Of a stretch of DNA of 64,000 bases, positions 49,917 through 58,836 are shown one piece after another (positions within the stretch are counted from its first letter, which is position 1; each line of letters opens with the position of its first letter). This DNA comes from Streptomyces sp. HNM0574 (GTDB lineage Bacteria; Actinomycetota; Actinomycetes; Streptomycetales; Streptomycetaceae), in assembly GCF_012726235.1 (NCBI RefSeq), contig NZ_JAASAH010000015.1:96452-160451 (forward strand). The letters are read 5' to 3'. A program made the translations under genes and the position numbers. The notes beneath the pieces were generated by a model. It did not search any database. It saw only the letters and a list, made by a program, of their open reading frames with translations, and was not told the origin of the DNA.

Positions 49917-49970
49917 CACAGGCCCGGCGGGACGCCTCCACCGGCCCGCCCGCGGCGGGAAATGCGCAGG

Positions 49971-50780
49971 TCAGAAGAGCGATACGCCCGCGAGCCAGCC
50001 CCCGTCGACGACGAACGGCTGGCCCGTCACGTACGAGGAGTCGTCCGAGGTGAGGAACAGCGCCAGCCGCGCGACCTCCTCGGGCCGGCCGATCCGCCCC
50101 TGCGGCACGACCTTCGCGTACAGCGCGTCGAGCTCGGCCTGCGAACCCTGGTCCACCGCCAGCCCGTTCTCGGCCACCTGCGACGGGTTGGTCATCGGGG
50201 TGTCGATCGCCCCGGGGCACATCGCGTTCACGCGGACGCCCCGGCCCGCGAGTTCCATGGCCGCCACTCGCGTCATGCCGACGATGGCCGCCTTCGTCGC
50301 CGCGTACGAGGCCACGAAGGCCATTCCGGCGAGCGCCGTGTACGAGGCGGTGTTGACGATCGTGCCGCCGCCCGCGGCCTCGATGTGCGGTGCGACGGTC
50401 TTCATGCCGAGGAAGCAGCCCACCTGGTTGACGTCCACGACCTGCCGGTACTCCGCGAGGGAGGTGTCCGTCAGCCCGCTGAACCGCAGGATGCCGGCGT
50501 TGTTGAGGAGCCCGTCGACCTTCCCGAAGCGTTCCACGGCGAGCTCGGACATCCGCTCCCAGTCCGCCTCCTCGCGGACGTCGAGGTGCGTGTAGACGGC
50601 CCGCTCGGGGCCCAACTCCTCGGCGAGCCGCTTTCCTTCGTCGTCGAGAAGGTCGCCCAGGACGACGCGTGCACCCTCGGCCGTGAAGAGCCGGGCGGCC
50701 TGCTCGCCCTGTCCGCGCGCCCCGCCGCTGATGATCACGACGCGGCCGTCGAGCCTGCCCGTTCCGCTTCCGCTTCCCAT
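49971..50780 (-). CDS. Short-chain dehydrogenase, 3-hydroxysteroid dehydrogenase-like
   Basis: This 269-residue classical SDR has RVVIISGGARGQGEQAARLFTAEGARVVLGDL (the cofactor loop, NAD-type Asp after the second strand), NNAGILRFSGL and the triad TIVNTASYTALAGMAFVASYAATKAAIVGMTRVAAMEL. PCGAIDTPM-like PGAIDTPMTNPSQVAENG follows. The GGARGQGE start is common in SDRs of steroid and cyclic alcohol metabolism. It lies 72 bases downstream of the second luciferase-like gene on the same strand and is probably cotranscribed with it. AGGGGAAA precedes ATG 50780. Confidence 0.85.
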   Translation of the reverse strand: MGSGSGTGRLDGRVVIISGGARGQGEQAARLFTAEGARVVLGDLLDDEGKRLAEELGPERAVYTHLDVREEADWERMSELAVERFGKVDGLLNNAGILRFSGLTDTSLAEYRQVVDVNQVGCFLGMKTVAPHIEAAGGGTIVNTASYTALAGMAFVASYAATKAAIVGMTRVAAMELAGRGVRVNAMCPGAIDTPMTNPSQVAENGLAVDQGSQAELDALYAKVVPQGRIGRPEEVARLALFLTSDDSSYVTGQPFVVDGGWLAGVSLF

Positions 50781-50852
50781 TCCGTTTCCCCTGCCTCTCG
50801 TCCGTGCCGTCCGTTCCGTGCCGTGTGCCGTTCCGTGCGGTCCGGAAGCTGT

Positions 50853-51833
50853 TCAATCGCGCAGCAGTGGGCCGACCCGGTCGCCGAAAGCGGCCATCTG
50901 GTCGGTCAGTTCGTGCCTGCTGCGGCTGCGGAAGCGGACCTGTATCTGGTCGACGCCCATGTCCGCGTACTCGCGCAGGGACGCGGCGATCCGTTCGGGG
51001 GTGCCGGTGAGGGTGCGGCGTCCCACGTCCCACTGCGGCGTTCCGACGTACAGCGGTTCGGCGATGGTGCCGATGGTGAACGGGCCGTCGTTTCCGGCCT
51101 CTTGGCGCAGCCGTCGCAGGGTGCCGATCTTGGCGGGGAGCTCGGTGCGCTTGTCGCCCTGCGGGAGCCAGCCGTCGCCGCGCCGTGCCGCGCGGCGGAC
51201 GGCCGCGGGCGAGGAGCCGCCGACCCACAGGGGCGGGCGGGGGCGCTGTGCGGGGCGGGGGCGCTGTCCGAGGTCCCGGAAGGAGAAGCGCTTGCCCTCG
51301 AACTCGGGGTACTCCTCCTCGCCCAGCGCGGCCTTCAGGGCGTCCACCGTCTCGTCGAGCACGGCGCCGCGTGCGGCGAAGTCGGCGCCCAGTGCCTCGA
51401 ATTCCTCCCGTACGTGGCCGGCGCCGACGCCGAGGACGAGCCTGCCGCCGGAGAGCTGGTCGAGGGTGGCGTACTGCTTGGCGGTGGCCAGGGGGTGCCG
51501 CAGTGCCACGACGGCGACGTGGCTGAGCAGTCGCACGTGGTCGGTGGCGGCGGCGAGGTAGGCGAGGGTGGCCACGGGGTCGTACCAGACGGTGCTCATG
51601 GCGTCGGCGAGCCTGCGCGGGATGGCGACGTGTTCGCAGCAGGCGATGTAGTCGAAGCCGTGGCGGTCGGCGGTGCGGGCGACGGCGAGGAGGTCTTCCG
51701 GCCCGGCTTCCGTTTCCCAGGGTTCGGCGTACAGGGCGCTCTGGGACTGTACGGGGAGCTGCATCCCGTACACCGGTCCGCCCTGCGGTTCGGTGCCGGG
51801 TTCCGGGTGACGGGGGTGCTGCTGGTGTTCCAC
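50853..51833 (-). CDS. Luciferase-like oxidoreductase, F420-type
   Basis: This 326-residue LLM protein has GMQLPVQSQSALYAEPWETEAGPEDLLAVARTADRHGFDYIACCEHVAIP, VRLLSHVAVVALRHPLATAKQYATLDQLSGGRLVLGVGAGHVREEFEALG and PPLWVGGSSPAAVRRAARRGDGWLPQG. The GVGAGHVREEFEALG pattern belongs to F420-dependent members. GTG 51833 has GGAGGAGGGG; longer frames upstream do not. It is divergent from the P450 gene, with the operator palindrome at 51930-51946 in the shared 316-base interval. It heads the transcript to the SDR. Confidence 0.87.
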   Translation of the reverse strand: MEHQQHPRHPEPGTEPQGGPVYGMQLPVQSQSALYAEPWETEAGPEDLLAVARTADRHGFDYIACCEHVAIPRRLADAMSTVWYDPVATLAYLAAATDHVRLLSHVAVVALRHPLATAKQYATLDQLSGGRLVLGVGAGHVREEFEALGADFAARGAVLDETVDALKAALGEEEYPEFEGKRFSFRDLGQRPRPAQRPRPPLWVGGSSPAAVRRAARRGDGWLPQGDKRTELPAKIGTLRRLRQEAGNDGPFTIGTIAEPLYVGTPQWDVGRRTLTGTPERIAASLREYADMGVDQIQVRFRSRSRHELTDQMAAFGDRVGPLLRD

Positions 51834-52149
51834 GTGCCCCTCCTCCGCTCGGGCGGGCCGTGCGTCCCGGACGGGCCGCATCCGGGGCGTCCGCGCCCCG
51901 GAACCCCGCTGCGAGCGCCCATGCTCGTATCTGACGGTCCATCAGACAAGGCCCGTGCCGCCATCCCCCGCGCACGTGTCGATCGCCACTCCCGGCGCGG
52001 GCGCGGATAGTGCGCGGCGGGCCCGGGCATGCCCAACCGTCAGGAGCACATGGGGAGTTGACGGCGTCCGCAGCACCGTTCGGGTCCCCCGCTCCGGCTT
52101 CCCGTTCACCGCCGCGGCCCGCCGCGGCGCCGACCAGTCGGGACGCCCC
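51834..52149. promoter_or_regulatory. Divergent promoter region with operator
   Basis: This 316-base interval between the luciferase-like gene (-) and the P450 gene (+) has no supported gene. It holds the operator TCTGACGGTCCATCAGA (51930-51946), 97 bases from one start and about 200 from the other, so one repressor could control both. Confidence 0.5.
51930..51946. promoter_or_regulatory. TetR-type operator palindrome 3
   Basis: TCTGACG-GTC-CATCAGA, a 7-bp inverted repeat with one mismatch, lies in the shared promoter region of the luciferase-like and P450 genes. Confidence 0.7.
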
Positions 52150-53466
52150 ATGGGAGATCAGCCGCACCCGCAGCCCCGCATTCCGCAGCCCCGGAAGGGA
52201 GGGACGCCCGCCGCGCACGGGCGGACGCCACAGCCACCCCTGGTGATCGACGCGGAGGGCCGGCGGAAGTACGCGGAGGCGGAGGAGCTCAGGGCGCGGG
52301 GCCCGGCCACGCTCGTCGAGCTGCCCGCCGGCATCCGGGCGTGGGCGGTGAGCAGCCTCGACCTGCTCAAGGAACTGCTGCGCGACCCCCGCGTCTCCAA
52401 GGACCCGAGGGCGCACTGGCCCGCCTGGCAGCGCGGCGAGTTCCGGGACACCTGGATACGTTCCTGGGTGGACGTCACCAACATGTTCAGCTCGTACGGC
52501 CCCGAGCACCGGCGCCTGCGCAAGCTCGTCGCCCCGGCCTTCACGCTGCGCCGCACGGAGGCGCTGCGGCCGCGCGTGGAGGAGATCACCGCCGGGCTGC
52601 TGGACGCGATGGCCGCCGAGCCGGCCGGGGCTCCGGTCGATCTGCGGAGCGCGTACGCGCACCCGCTGCCGATGCTCGTCATATGCGAGCTGTTCGGGAT
52701 ACCGGAGGAGGCGCGGGGCGAGGTGGCGCGCCTGATCGAGCGCATCATGGACACCACGGCGACGCCGGAGGAGGCGGCGCGGACGGCGGCCGACGTGCAG
52801 GCCGCGTTCGGGGCGCTGGTCGCCGCGAAGCGGGAGCAGCCGGGGGACGACCTGACGAGTCTGCTCGTCTCGGCCCGCGACGAGGACGGCTCCAGCCTGA
52901 GCGAGGCCGAGCTGATGGACACCCTGCTGCTCGTGGTCGGCGCCGGGCACGAGACGACGGTCAACCTGATCGGGAACGCCGTGCACGCGCTGCTCACCCA
53001 CCCCGAGCAGCTGCGCGCGGTGCTGGCCGGCGAGGTGACCTGGGACGACGTGATCGAGGAGACGCTGCGCTGGGCGCCGAGCATCGCCTCGCTGCCGCTG
53101 CGGTACGCGGTGGAGGACATCCCGCTGCCGGACGGGACGGTGATCGGGCAGGGTGACCCGATCCTGGCCACGTACGCGGCGGCCGGGCGGGACCCGGGCA
53201 GGCACGGTGCGGACGCGGGGGAGTTCGACGTGCGCCGTGAGGACACCGAGCACCTGGCCTTCGGCCACGGCGTGCACTTCTGCCTGGGCGCTTCGCTGGC
53301 CCGCCTGGAGGCGCGGACGGCGCTGCCCGCGCTCTTCTCGCGTTTCCCGGGGCTGCGGTTCGCGGTGCCGCCGGAGGAGATCGAGCAGGTGTCCTCGTTC
53401 ATCGCGCACGGTTACGCGTCGCTGCCCGTCCAGCTGCGGACGGCGGACGCGCCGGCTCCGGCCTGA
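52150..53466 (+). CDS. Cytochrome P450
   Basis: This 438-residue soluble P450 hydroxylates an as yet unknown small molecule with electrons from ferredoxin. Diagnostic motifs are the I-helix LVVGAGHETTVNLIGNAVHALL, the K-helix EETLRW (ExxR), and the heme-binding FGHGVHFCLGASLARLEARTAL with the axial Cys. ATG 52150 has only GGGACG upstream, and earlier in-frame starts add poorly conserved residues. It is the only gene of its transcript here, since the convergent amidohydrolase ends 85 bases on. Context in a catabolic cluster favours the activation of an alkyl or ring carbon, not antibiotic tailoring. Confidence 0.93.
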   Translation: MGDQPHPQPRIPQPRKGGTPAAHGRTPQPPLVIDAEGRRKYAEAEELRARGPATLVELPAGIRAWAVSSLDLLKELLRDPRVSKDPRAHWPAWQRGEFRDTWIRSWVDVTNMFSSYGPEHRRLRKLVAPAFTLRRTEALRPRVEEITAGLLDAMAAEPAGAPVDLRSAYAHPLPMLVICELFGIPEEARGEVARLIERIMDTTATPEEAARTAADVQAAFGALVAAKREQPGDDLTSLLVSARDEDGSSLSEAELMDTLLLVVGAGHETTVNLIGNAVHALLTHPEQLRAVLAGEVTWDDVIEETLRWAPSIASLPLRYAVEDIPLPDGTVIGQGDPILATYAAAGRDPGRHGADAGEFDVRREDTEHLAFGHGVHFCLGASLARLEARTALPALFSRFPGLRFAVPPEEIEQVSSFIAHGYASLPVQLRTADAPAPA

Positions 53467-53550
53467 CCGCTCTCAACTACGGCCGGGACACGGCCCGTTC
53501 GGCAGGGCGGCGGCGCAGGAGCCGCCGCCGCCCGTCCAGGCCCGCGCGCG

Positions 53551-54780
53551 CTAGGCGTTCCGCGCCCCCGCCCAGGTGCCGTCGGGGTTGAGGCCGAGGA
53601 GGTCGATGGCGTTGCCGCGGACGATGCGTTCGACGAGGTGCGGGTCGAGGTGGCCCATCTGGGCCTCGCCGACCTCCTTCGACTTGGGCCAGGTGCTGTC
53701 GGAGTGCGGGTAGTCCGTCTCGTAGAGCACGTTGGCGGCGCCGATGGAGTCGATGTTCCGCAGCCCGAAGGCGTCGTCGAAGAAGCAGCCGAAGACGTGC
53801 CCGGCGAAGAGTTCGGACGGGGGCCGCAGCACCTTGTCGGCGACGCCGCCCCAGCCGCGGTTCTCCTCCCACACCACGTCGGCGCGCTCCAGGATGTAGG
53901 GAATCCAGCCGACCTGGCCCTCCGCGTACATGATGCGCAGGTTGGGGAAGCGGTCGAACTTGCCGCTCATGAGCCAGTCGACCATCGAGAAGCAGCAGTT
54001 GGCGAAGGTGATGGTGGAGCCGACGGCCGGGGGCGCGTCGGCGCTGGTGGAGGGCATGCGGCTGCTGGAGCCGATGTGCATGGCGATGACGGTGCCGGTC
54101 TCGTCGCAGGCCCGCAGGAAGGGGTCCCACTCGTCGCCGTGGATGGAGGGCAGCCCCAGGTGCGGGGGTATCTCGCTGAAGCAGACGGCGCGGACGCCGC
54201 GTTCGGCGTTGCGGCGTACTTCGGCGGCGGCGAGTTCGGCGTCCCACAGGGGGACGAGGGTGAGCGGGATGAGGCGGCCCCGCGCTTCGGGTCCGCACCA
54301 TTCCTCGACCATCCAGTCGTTGTAGGCGCGGACGCCGAGGAGTCCCAGTTCGCGGTCCTTGGCCTCGGTGAAGGTCTGGCCGCAGAAGCGGGGGAAGGTG
54401 GGGAAGCACAGTGCGGACTGGACGTGGTTGACGTCCATGTCGGCCAGCCGGTCCGGGACGCTCCAGGAGCCGGGCCGCATCTGTTCGTAGGTGATCGCTT
54501 CGAGCTTCACTTCGTCGCGGTCGTATCCGACGGCGGTGTCGAGGCGGGTGAGCGGGCGGTGCAGGTCCTCGTACACCCACCAGTCGGCCTCGGGTCCCTC
54601 GTCGCCGGGGGCGCCCATGGTGGGGGCGAACTTGCCGCCCACGAAGGACATGTCCTTCAGCGGTGCGCGCACGATGCGCGGTCCGACGTCGTGGTACTTG
54701 GACGGGAGCCGGTCCCGCCAGACGTGCGGAGGTTCCACCGTGTGGTCGTCCACCGAGATGATCTTCGGGAAGGTCTCCAT
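53551..54780 (-). CDS. Amidohydrolase 2-family metal-dependent hydrolase
   Basis: This 409-residue TIM-barrel protein of the ACMSD/amidohydrolase 2 group has KIISVDDHTVEPPHVWRDRLPSKYHDVGPRIVR, VNHVQSALCFPTFPRFCGQTF, EWDPFLRACDETGTVIAMHIGSSSRMPS, and ETDYPHSDSTWPKSKE with the metal-binding Asp. The N-terminal VDDH is used in place of the classical H-x-H. Members decarboxylate or hydrolyse ring-derived acids, so a decarboxylase or hydrolase in the ring-cleavage part of the pathway is likely. The operator at 54801-54817 lies 21 bases upstream of ATG 54780. Confidence 0.82.
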   Translation of the reverse strand: METFPKIISVDDHTVEPPHVWRDRLPSKYHDVGPRIVRAPLKDMSFVGGKFAPTMGAPGDEGPEADWWVYEDLHRPLTRLDTAVGYDRDEVKLEAITYEQMRPGSWSVPDRLADMDVNHVQSALCFPTFPRFCGQTFTEAKDRELGLLGVRAYNDWMVEEWCGPEARGRLIPLTLVPLWDAELAAAEVRRNAERGVRAVCFSEIPPHLGLPSIHGDEWDPFLRACDETGTVIAMHIGSSSRMPSTSADAPPAVGSTITFANCCFSMVDWLMSGKFDRFPNLRIMYAEGQVGWIPYILERADVVWEENRGWGGVADKVLRPPSELFAGHVFGCFFDDAFGLRNIDSIGAANVLYETDYPHSDSTWPKSKEVGEAQMGHLDPHLVERIVRGNAIDLLGLNPDGTWAGARNA

Positions 54781-54800
54781 GTTCCCCACGGTAGCGCTGA

Positions 54801-54817
54801 TCTGACGGTTCGTCAGC
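54801..54817. promoter_or_regulatory. TetR-type operator palindrome 4
   Basis: TCTGACG-GTT-CGTCAGC, almost perfect, lies 21 bases before the amidohydrolase start codon on the minus strand, likely overlapping its transcription start. Confidence 0.7.
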
Positions 54818-55060
54818 TCCTCGCGTGCGCCGCATCCGCGCCCCTGAGCCCCCACCGGGCTCCCGCACCACACCCGTCACGCGGCGCCACACGCCTGTCC
54901 CGGACGCCCTTTCCCTCCCGCTCTCCCCGCGCCCGGGACGCGGCCGAAGCCGGTCGGAACTTCGAAGGAGTCGTAGAGAGGCGGGCGCGGAGCTGACGTA
55001 GTGCATGTCAACAAGGCAGACTGACCCTGCGGGAGTGGAGCGCGGAACGCAGGGGGCACC

Positions 55061-58000
55061 ATGAGCGCCGAGGGGCACACCGGGCAACGTGCCGAGCGGG
55101 AGCACCGGTTGCGGTTCGCCGTGCTCGGACCGGTCCGGGCCTGGAGGGGCGAGGAATCACTGCACACCGGTTCGCCGCAGCAGCGTGCCCTGCTCGCCGC
55201 GCTGCTGCTGCGCGGCGGCCGGACGGCCACCGCCGAGGAACTCATCGACGCGATGTGGGGCGAGGAGCCGCCGGACCGCGCCAAGGCCGCGCTGCGCACC
55301 TACGCGTCCCGCTTCCGCAAGAGCCTCGGTGACGACGCGGACATCCTTGTCAGCGAGTCCGGCGGCTACGCGATCCGTACCGGACGCGCCGGTTCCGGCC
55401 TCGGGGCGCCGGGCGCCGCCGCCCTCGGCACGGGCCCCGCCGTCGTGCTCGACCTGGACACGGCCACGGCGCTGGCCCAGGACGCCGAGAAGGCCGCAGC
55501 GAGCGGCGCCAGGAACCGCGCCCGCGAGCTGTACGACGCGGCGCTCGCCGAATGGGACGGCGAACCGCTCGCGCACGTGCCCGGGCCCTTCGCGGAGAGC
55601 CAGCGCGCCAGGCTGGAGGAGTGGCGGCTGTCCCTCCTGGAGCACCGTCTCGACCTGGACCTCCAGGCCGGCAGCCACGCCGAGGCCATCGGCGAACTGA
55701 CGGCGCTGACCGCCGCGCACCCGCTGCGCGAGCGCCTCCGCGAGCTGCTGATGCTCGCGCTGTACCGGGGCGGCCGCCAGGCGGAGGCGCTCGCCGTGTA
55801 CGCCGACACCCGGCGGCTGCTCGCCGACGAGCTGGGCGTCGACCCGTGCCCCGAGCTGGCCGAGCTCCAGCAGCGCATCCTCGGCGCCGACGAGTCGCTC
55901 TCGCACTCCCCCGAGGAGACCGCGGACCCGGCCTTCCCCTCCGTCAACCGCCCCGCCCAACTCCCGGCCACGGTCTCGGACTTCACCGGGCGCACCGCCT
56001 TCGTCGCCGAGCTCGGAGAGCAGCTGGCCCGCACCGACGGCGGCGTGATGGCCGTCTCCGCCGTGGCCGGAATCGGCGGCGTCGGGAAGACGACACTGGC
56101 CGTGCATGTGGCGCACGCGGTGGCCGAGCACTTCCCGGACGGCCAGCTGTACGTCGACCTCCAGGGCGCGGGCAGCTCCCCGGCCGATCCGGAGGCCGTG
56201 CTCGGGGTGTTCCTCCGCTCGCTCGGCACGTCCGACTCCGCCATTCCGGAGGGAGTCGAGGAACGGGCCGGCCTGTTCCGCTCCCTGCTCGCCGAACGCC
56301 GCGTCCTCACGCTGCTGGACAACGCCCGCGACGCCGCCCAGGTCCGCCCCCTGCTGCCCGGGACGGGCGGCTGCGCGGCCCTGGTGACGAGCCGGGCCCG
56401 CATGGTGGACCTGGCGGGCGCGCATCTCGTCGACCTGGACGTCATGAGCCCGGAGGAGGCCATGACGCTGTTCACCCGCATCGTGGGCGAGGAGCGGGTC
56501 TCCGCCGAGCGGAAGGCCGCCATGGACGTGGTGGGCGCCTGCGGTTTCCTCCCGCTGGCGATCCGCATAGCCGCGGCCCGGCTGGCCGCCCGCCGTACGT
56601 GGACGGTCTCCGTCCTCGCCTCCAAACTGGCCGACGAGCGGCGCAGACTGGACGAACTCCAGGCCGGCGACCAGGCCGTGAAGGCCACCTTCGAGCTCGG
56701 GTACGGGCAGCTCGATCCCGAACAGGGCCGCGCCTTCCGGCTGTTGGGCCTGGCCGACGGTCCCGACATGTCCGTGCCAGCCGCCGCGGCCGCGCTGGAC
56801 CGCTCCCCCGAGGACACCGAAGACCTGCTGGAGTCCCTCGTCGACACCTCGCTGCTGGAGTCCGCCGCCCCCGGCCGCTACCGCTTCCACGACCTGGTGC
56901 GCCTGTTCGCGCGCGCCTGCGCGGAACGGGACGAGCAGCCGCCGTCCGAGCGGGAGGCGGCGCTGTCCCGGCTGCTCGACTTCTACCTCGCCACGGCCGC
57001 CAAGATCTTCGCCCTGGACCGGCGGGGCGACCGCACCGTCGAGCACTTCGAGCGCACCGAGGAGCCGGGCCGGGACTTCCCGGACCGCTCCGCCGCGCTG
57101 GACTGGCTGTTCGCCGAGGCCGACTGCCTGCTCGCCTGCGTACAGCAGTCGGCGGCCGGCGGCGAACCCGGCCGCGCCGCCCCGGGCAGCCCGCTCCGCC
57201 GCGCCGCCGACCTGCTGATCGCCGCGAAGGACCTGGCCGACTCCGGGGTGCACTCCCTGCGGTACGAGCGGGCCGCGAGCGCCGTACGGGACGCGGCGCA
57301 GGCCGCGGGCGACCAGCACGCCGAGGGCCGGGCCCTGATCATGCTGACGCACGCGCACACCATCGGCGGCCGCTTCGACCAGGCGGACGCGGAGGCCCAG
57401 CGCGCCATGCTGCTGGCGCTCACCACGGAGGACCCGGTCCCCGCCTGCTTCGCCCCCAACGACCGCGGCATCCTCGCGCTCTACCAGGCCCGTTACGAGG
57501 ACGGCGAGGGCTACCTCGACACCGCGATCCGGGCCTTCCGGGACGACGGGAACCGCACCGGCGAGGCCAGCGCCCTGTGCAACCTCTCGCGGGTCCATCT
57601 GGCGCTGGGCCGTACGGAGAGCGCCATCTCGCTGGCGCAGCAGGGCGTGGACATCTACCACGACCTCGGTCTGACGCTGCGGCTCGGCAACAGCCGCTAC
57701 GCGCTGGGCCTGGCCCTCACCCAGGCCGGCCGCACGACGGAGTCGATCTCCCAACTGACGCAGGCGCTCCAGCTGTTCCACACCAGCCGCCAGCCGCTGT
57801 GGGAGGGCGTCACGCACTTCCGGCTGGCGGAGGCGCACCTGGCGGCGCACCGGGCGCCGCAGGCCGCGAGCCACGCGGAGCAGGCCCTGGCGCTGCGGGG
57901 CATCGGCGGGGAGTGGCGGCGCGGCACCGTGCTGGCGGTGCTGGGCAGGTCGCTGGACGCGCTGGGGCAGACGGACCGTGCGCGGGCCTGCTGGCGCGAG

Positions 58001-58084
58001 GCGCTGAGCATCTTCGACGAGCTCGGGACGGCGGAGGCCGAGGAGGTCAGGTCCCTGCTGGCGGCACCGCCCGTCGCGGCCTGA
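55061..58084 (+). CDS. afsR: AfsR-type SARP regulator with NB-ARC and TPR domains
   Basis: This 1007-residue global regulator has an N-terminal OmpR-like winged helix (LRFAVLGPVRAWRGEESLHTGSPQQRALLAALLLRGGRTATAEELIDAMWGEEPPDRAKAALRTYASRFRKSL, residues 15-95). A bacterial transcriptional activation domain follows to about 275. The NTPase has P-loop GIGGVGKTTLAV near residue 337, then VLTLLDNARDAAQVRPLLPG, and C-terminal TPR repeats (about 740-1000). Size and layout equal S. coelicolor AfsR (about 993 residues), which is phosphorylated by AfsK and activates afsS. The peptide gene 342 bases downstream carries AfsS-type repeats, so this is probably AfsR or a close paralogue. It sits inside the catabolic cluster. 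Confidence 0.85.
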   Translation: MSAEGHTGQRAEREHRLRFAVLGPVRAWRGEESLHTGSPQQRALLAALLLRGGRTATAEELIDAMWGEEPPDRAKAALRTYASRFRKSLGDDADILVSESGGYAIRTGRAGSGLGAPGAAALGTGPAVVLDLDTATALAQDAEKAAASGARNRARELYDAALAEWDGEPLAHVPGPFAESQRARLEEWRLSLLEHRLDLDLQAGSHAEAIGELTALTAAHPLRERLRELLMLALYRGGRQAEALAVYADTRRLLADELGVDPCPELAELQQRILGADESLSHSPEETADPAFPSVNRPAQLPATVSDFTGRTAFVAELGEQLARTDGGVMAVSAVAGIGGVGKTTLAVHVAHAVAEHFPDGQLYVDLQGAGSSPADPEAVLGVFLRSLGTSDSAIPEGVEERAGLFRSLLAERRVLTLLDNARDAAQVRPLLPGTGGCAALVTSRARMVDLAGAHLVDLDVMSPEEAMTLFTRIVGEERVSAERKAAMDVVGACGFLPLAIRIAAARLAARRTWTVSVLASKLADERRRLDELQAGDQAVKATFELGYGQLDPEQGRAFRLLGLADGPDMSVPAAAAALDRSPEDTEDLLESLVDTSLLESAAPGRYRFHDLVRLFARACAERDEQPPSEREAALSRLLDFYLATAAKIFALDRRGDRTVEHFERTEEPGRDFPDRSAALDWLFAEADCLLACVQQSAAGGEPGRAAPGSPLRRAADLLIAAKDLADSGVHSLRYERAASAVRDAAQAAGDQHAEGRALIMLTHAHTIGGRFDQADAEAQRAMLLALTTEDPVPACFAPNDRGILALYQARYEDGEGYLDTAIRAFRDDGNRTGEASALCNLSRVHLALGRTESAISLAQQGVDIYHDLGLTLRLGNSRYALGLALTQAGRTTESISQLTQALQLFHTSRQPLWEGVTHFRLAEAHLAAHRAPQAASHAEQALALRGIGGEWRRGTVLAVLGRSLDALGQTDRARACWREALSIFDELGTAEAEEVRSLLAAPPVAA

Positions 58085-58426
58085 CCGCAGAGGTTCGAGC
58101 CGGGGAACCAGAGGGCAGTACAGGGGAGCCGGGCAGGGACAGTGCCTCCCCCGGCTCTCCGCGCGGCGGCCGCCGAGGATTGCTCCGGGCCCTCTGAGCA
58201 GGGCCGCAACGTCGCCGCAGCAGACGTTCATCGATCGTTTATCGCTCCCCTGCATGCTTTTTCTTGTCGATCCGTCGCGTCGGGGGGCAGGCGGATCGTA
58301 CGGGGGAAGACCGTGTGTCCTGGTGCGGCACGCGGCACCGGAGCGCCCGCCCGGCGGTCCACGGGGGAGTCGCTGGGCGGGCCCCACCGGTGTGATCCAG
58401 CCACCACAACAGGGGAGCTGAGTTAC
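58085..58426 (+). promoter_or_regulatory. Upstream region of the afsS-like gene
   Basis: This 342-base region without a supported gene contains the 11-base direct repeat GTTCATCGATC (58226-58236) and GTTTATCGCTC (58237-58247). The period is that of OmpR-family and AfsR/PhoP sites near afsS promoters (family knowledge). A T-rich stretch at 58258-58264 follows. The leader before the ATG is about 160 bases. Confidence 0.5.
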
Positions 58427-58579
58427 ATGAGTGAGGCGAAGCGCAAGAAGAAAAAGGACGATCTCGAGGTTCGTGACAACCACGCCTCGGGTGGCAATCT
58501 CGGCACCGAGGACAACCACGCCTCCGGCGGGGACATCGGTACCGAGGACAACCACGCGTCCAGCGAGCCCGTGAAGTAA
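58427..58579 (+). CDS. afsS: AfsS-like peptide with DNHAS repeats
   Basis: This 50-residue hydrophilic peptide has a Lys-rich start (SEAKRKKKKDDLEVR) followed by three repeats: DNHASGGNLGTE, DNHASGGDIGTE and DNHASSEPVK. AfsS of S. coelicolor is a 63-residue protein with three T-x-x-D-N-H-M-P-A repeats that switches on antibiotic production (established). The TE-DNHAS pattern matches the T-x-x-D-N-H part, but the following residues are AS, not MP. It lies directly downstream of the afsR-type gene, as afsS does. AGGGGAGC lies upstream of ATG 58427. I name it from motif and position; the symbol is tentative. It has no membrane segment. Confidence 0.75.
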   Translation: MSEAKRKKKKDDLEVRDNHASGGNLGTEDNHASGGDIGTEDNHASSEPVK

Positions 58580-58599
58580 CTCCCCTGCTCAACGGGGGA

Positions 58600-58621
58600 A
58601 AGTACGGGGGAAGTACGGGGG
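58600..58621. repeat. 11-base tandem repeat after the afsS-like gene
   Basis: AAGTACGGGGG occurs twice in tandem (58600-58610, 58611-58621), preceded by CAACGGGGGA. A weak hairpin TCCCC/GGGGA (58581-58599) lies between the stop codon and the repeats and may act as terminator. Confidence 0.6.
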
Positions 58622-58836
58622 ACCGGGGGCCGGTGCGGCGACACCAGGGGGGAGTCGCCGCCCTCGGCCCCCTCTCTCGTGTCCTGTTCCGCCGGGGCGC
58701 GCGCGGCGCACGCGCCGGGCGGGTTCAGGACATGGCGCCCCGGGCACCCTCATTCCGTACCCCAGTTCATTTGCCCGTTCGCACACGTCGTGTCGGGAGA
58801 CGTCCTGTCTGCCGGCCCCGCCTACGAGGAGCCGCC

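Noticed and set aside
58226..58247. CRISPR-like repeat
   Set aside because: There are only two degenerate adjacent units with no spacers and no cas gene in the window.
55157..58555. 1132-codon minus-strand frame opposite afsR
   Set aside because: It is the antisense of the SARP/NB-ARC/TPR gene, has no motif, and depends only on high GC at third positions.
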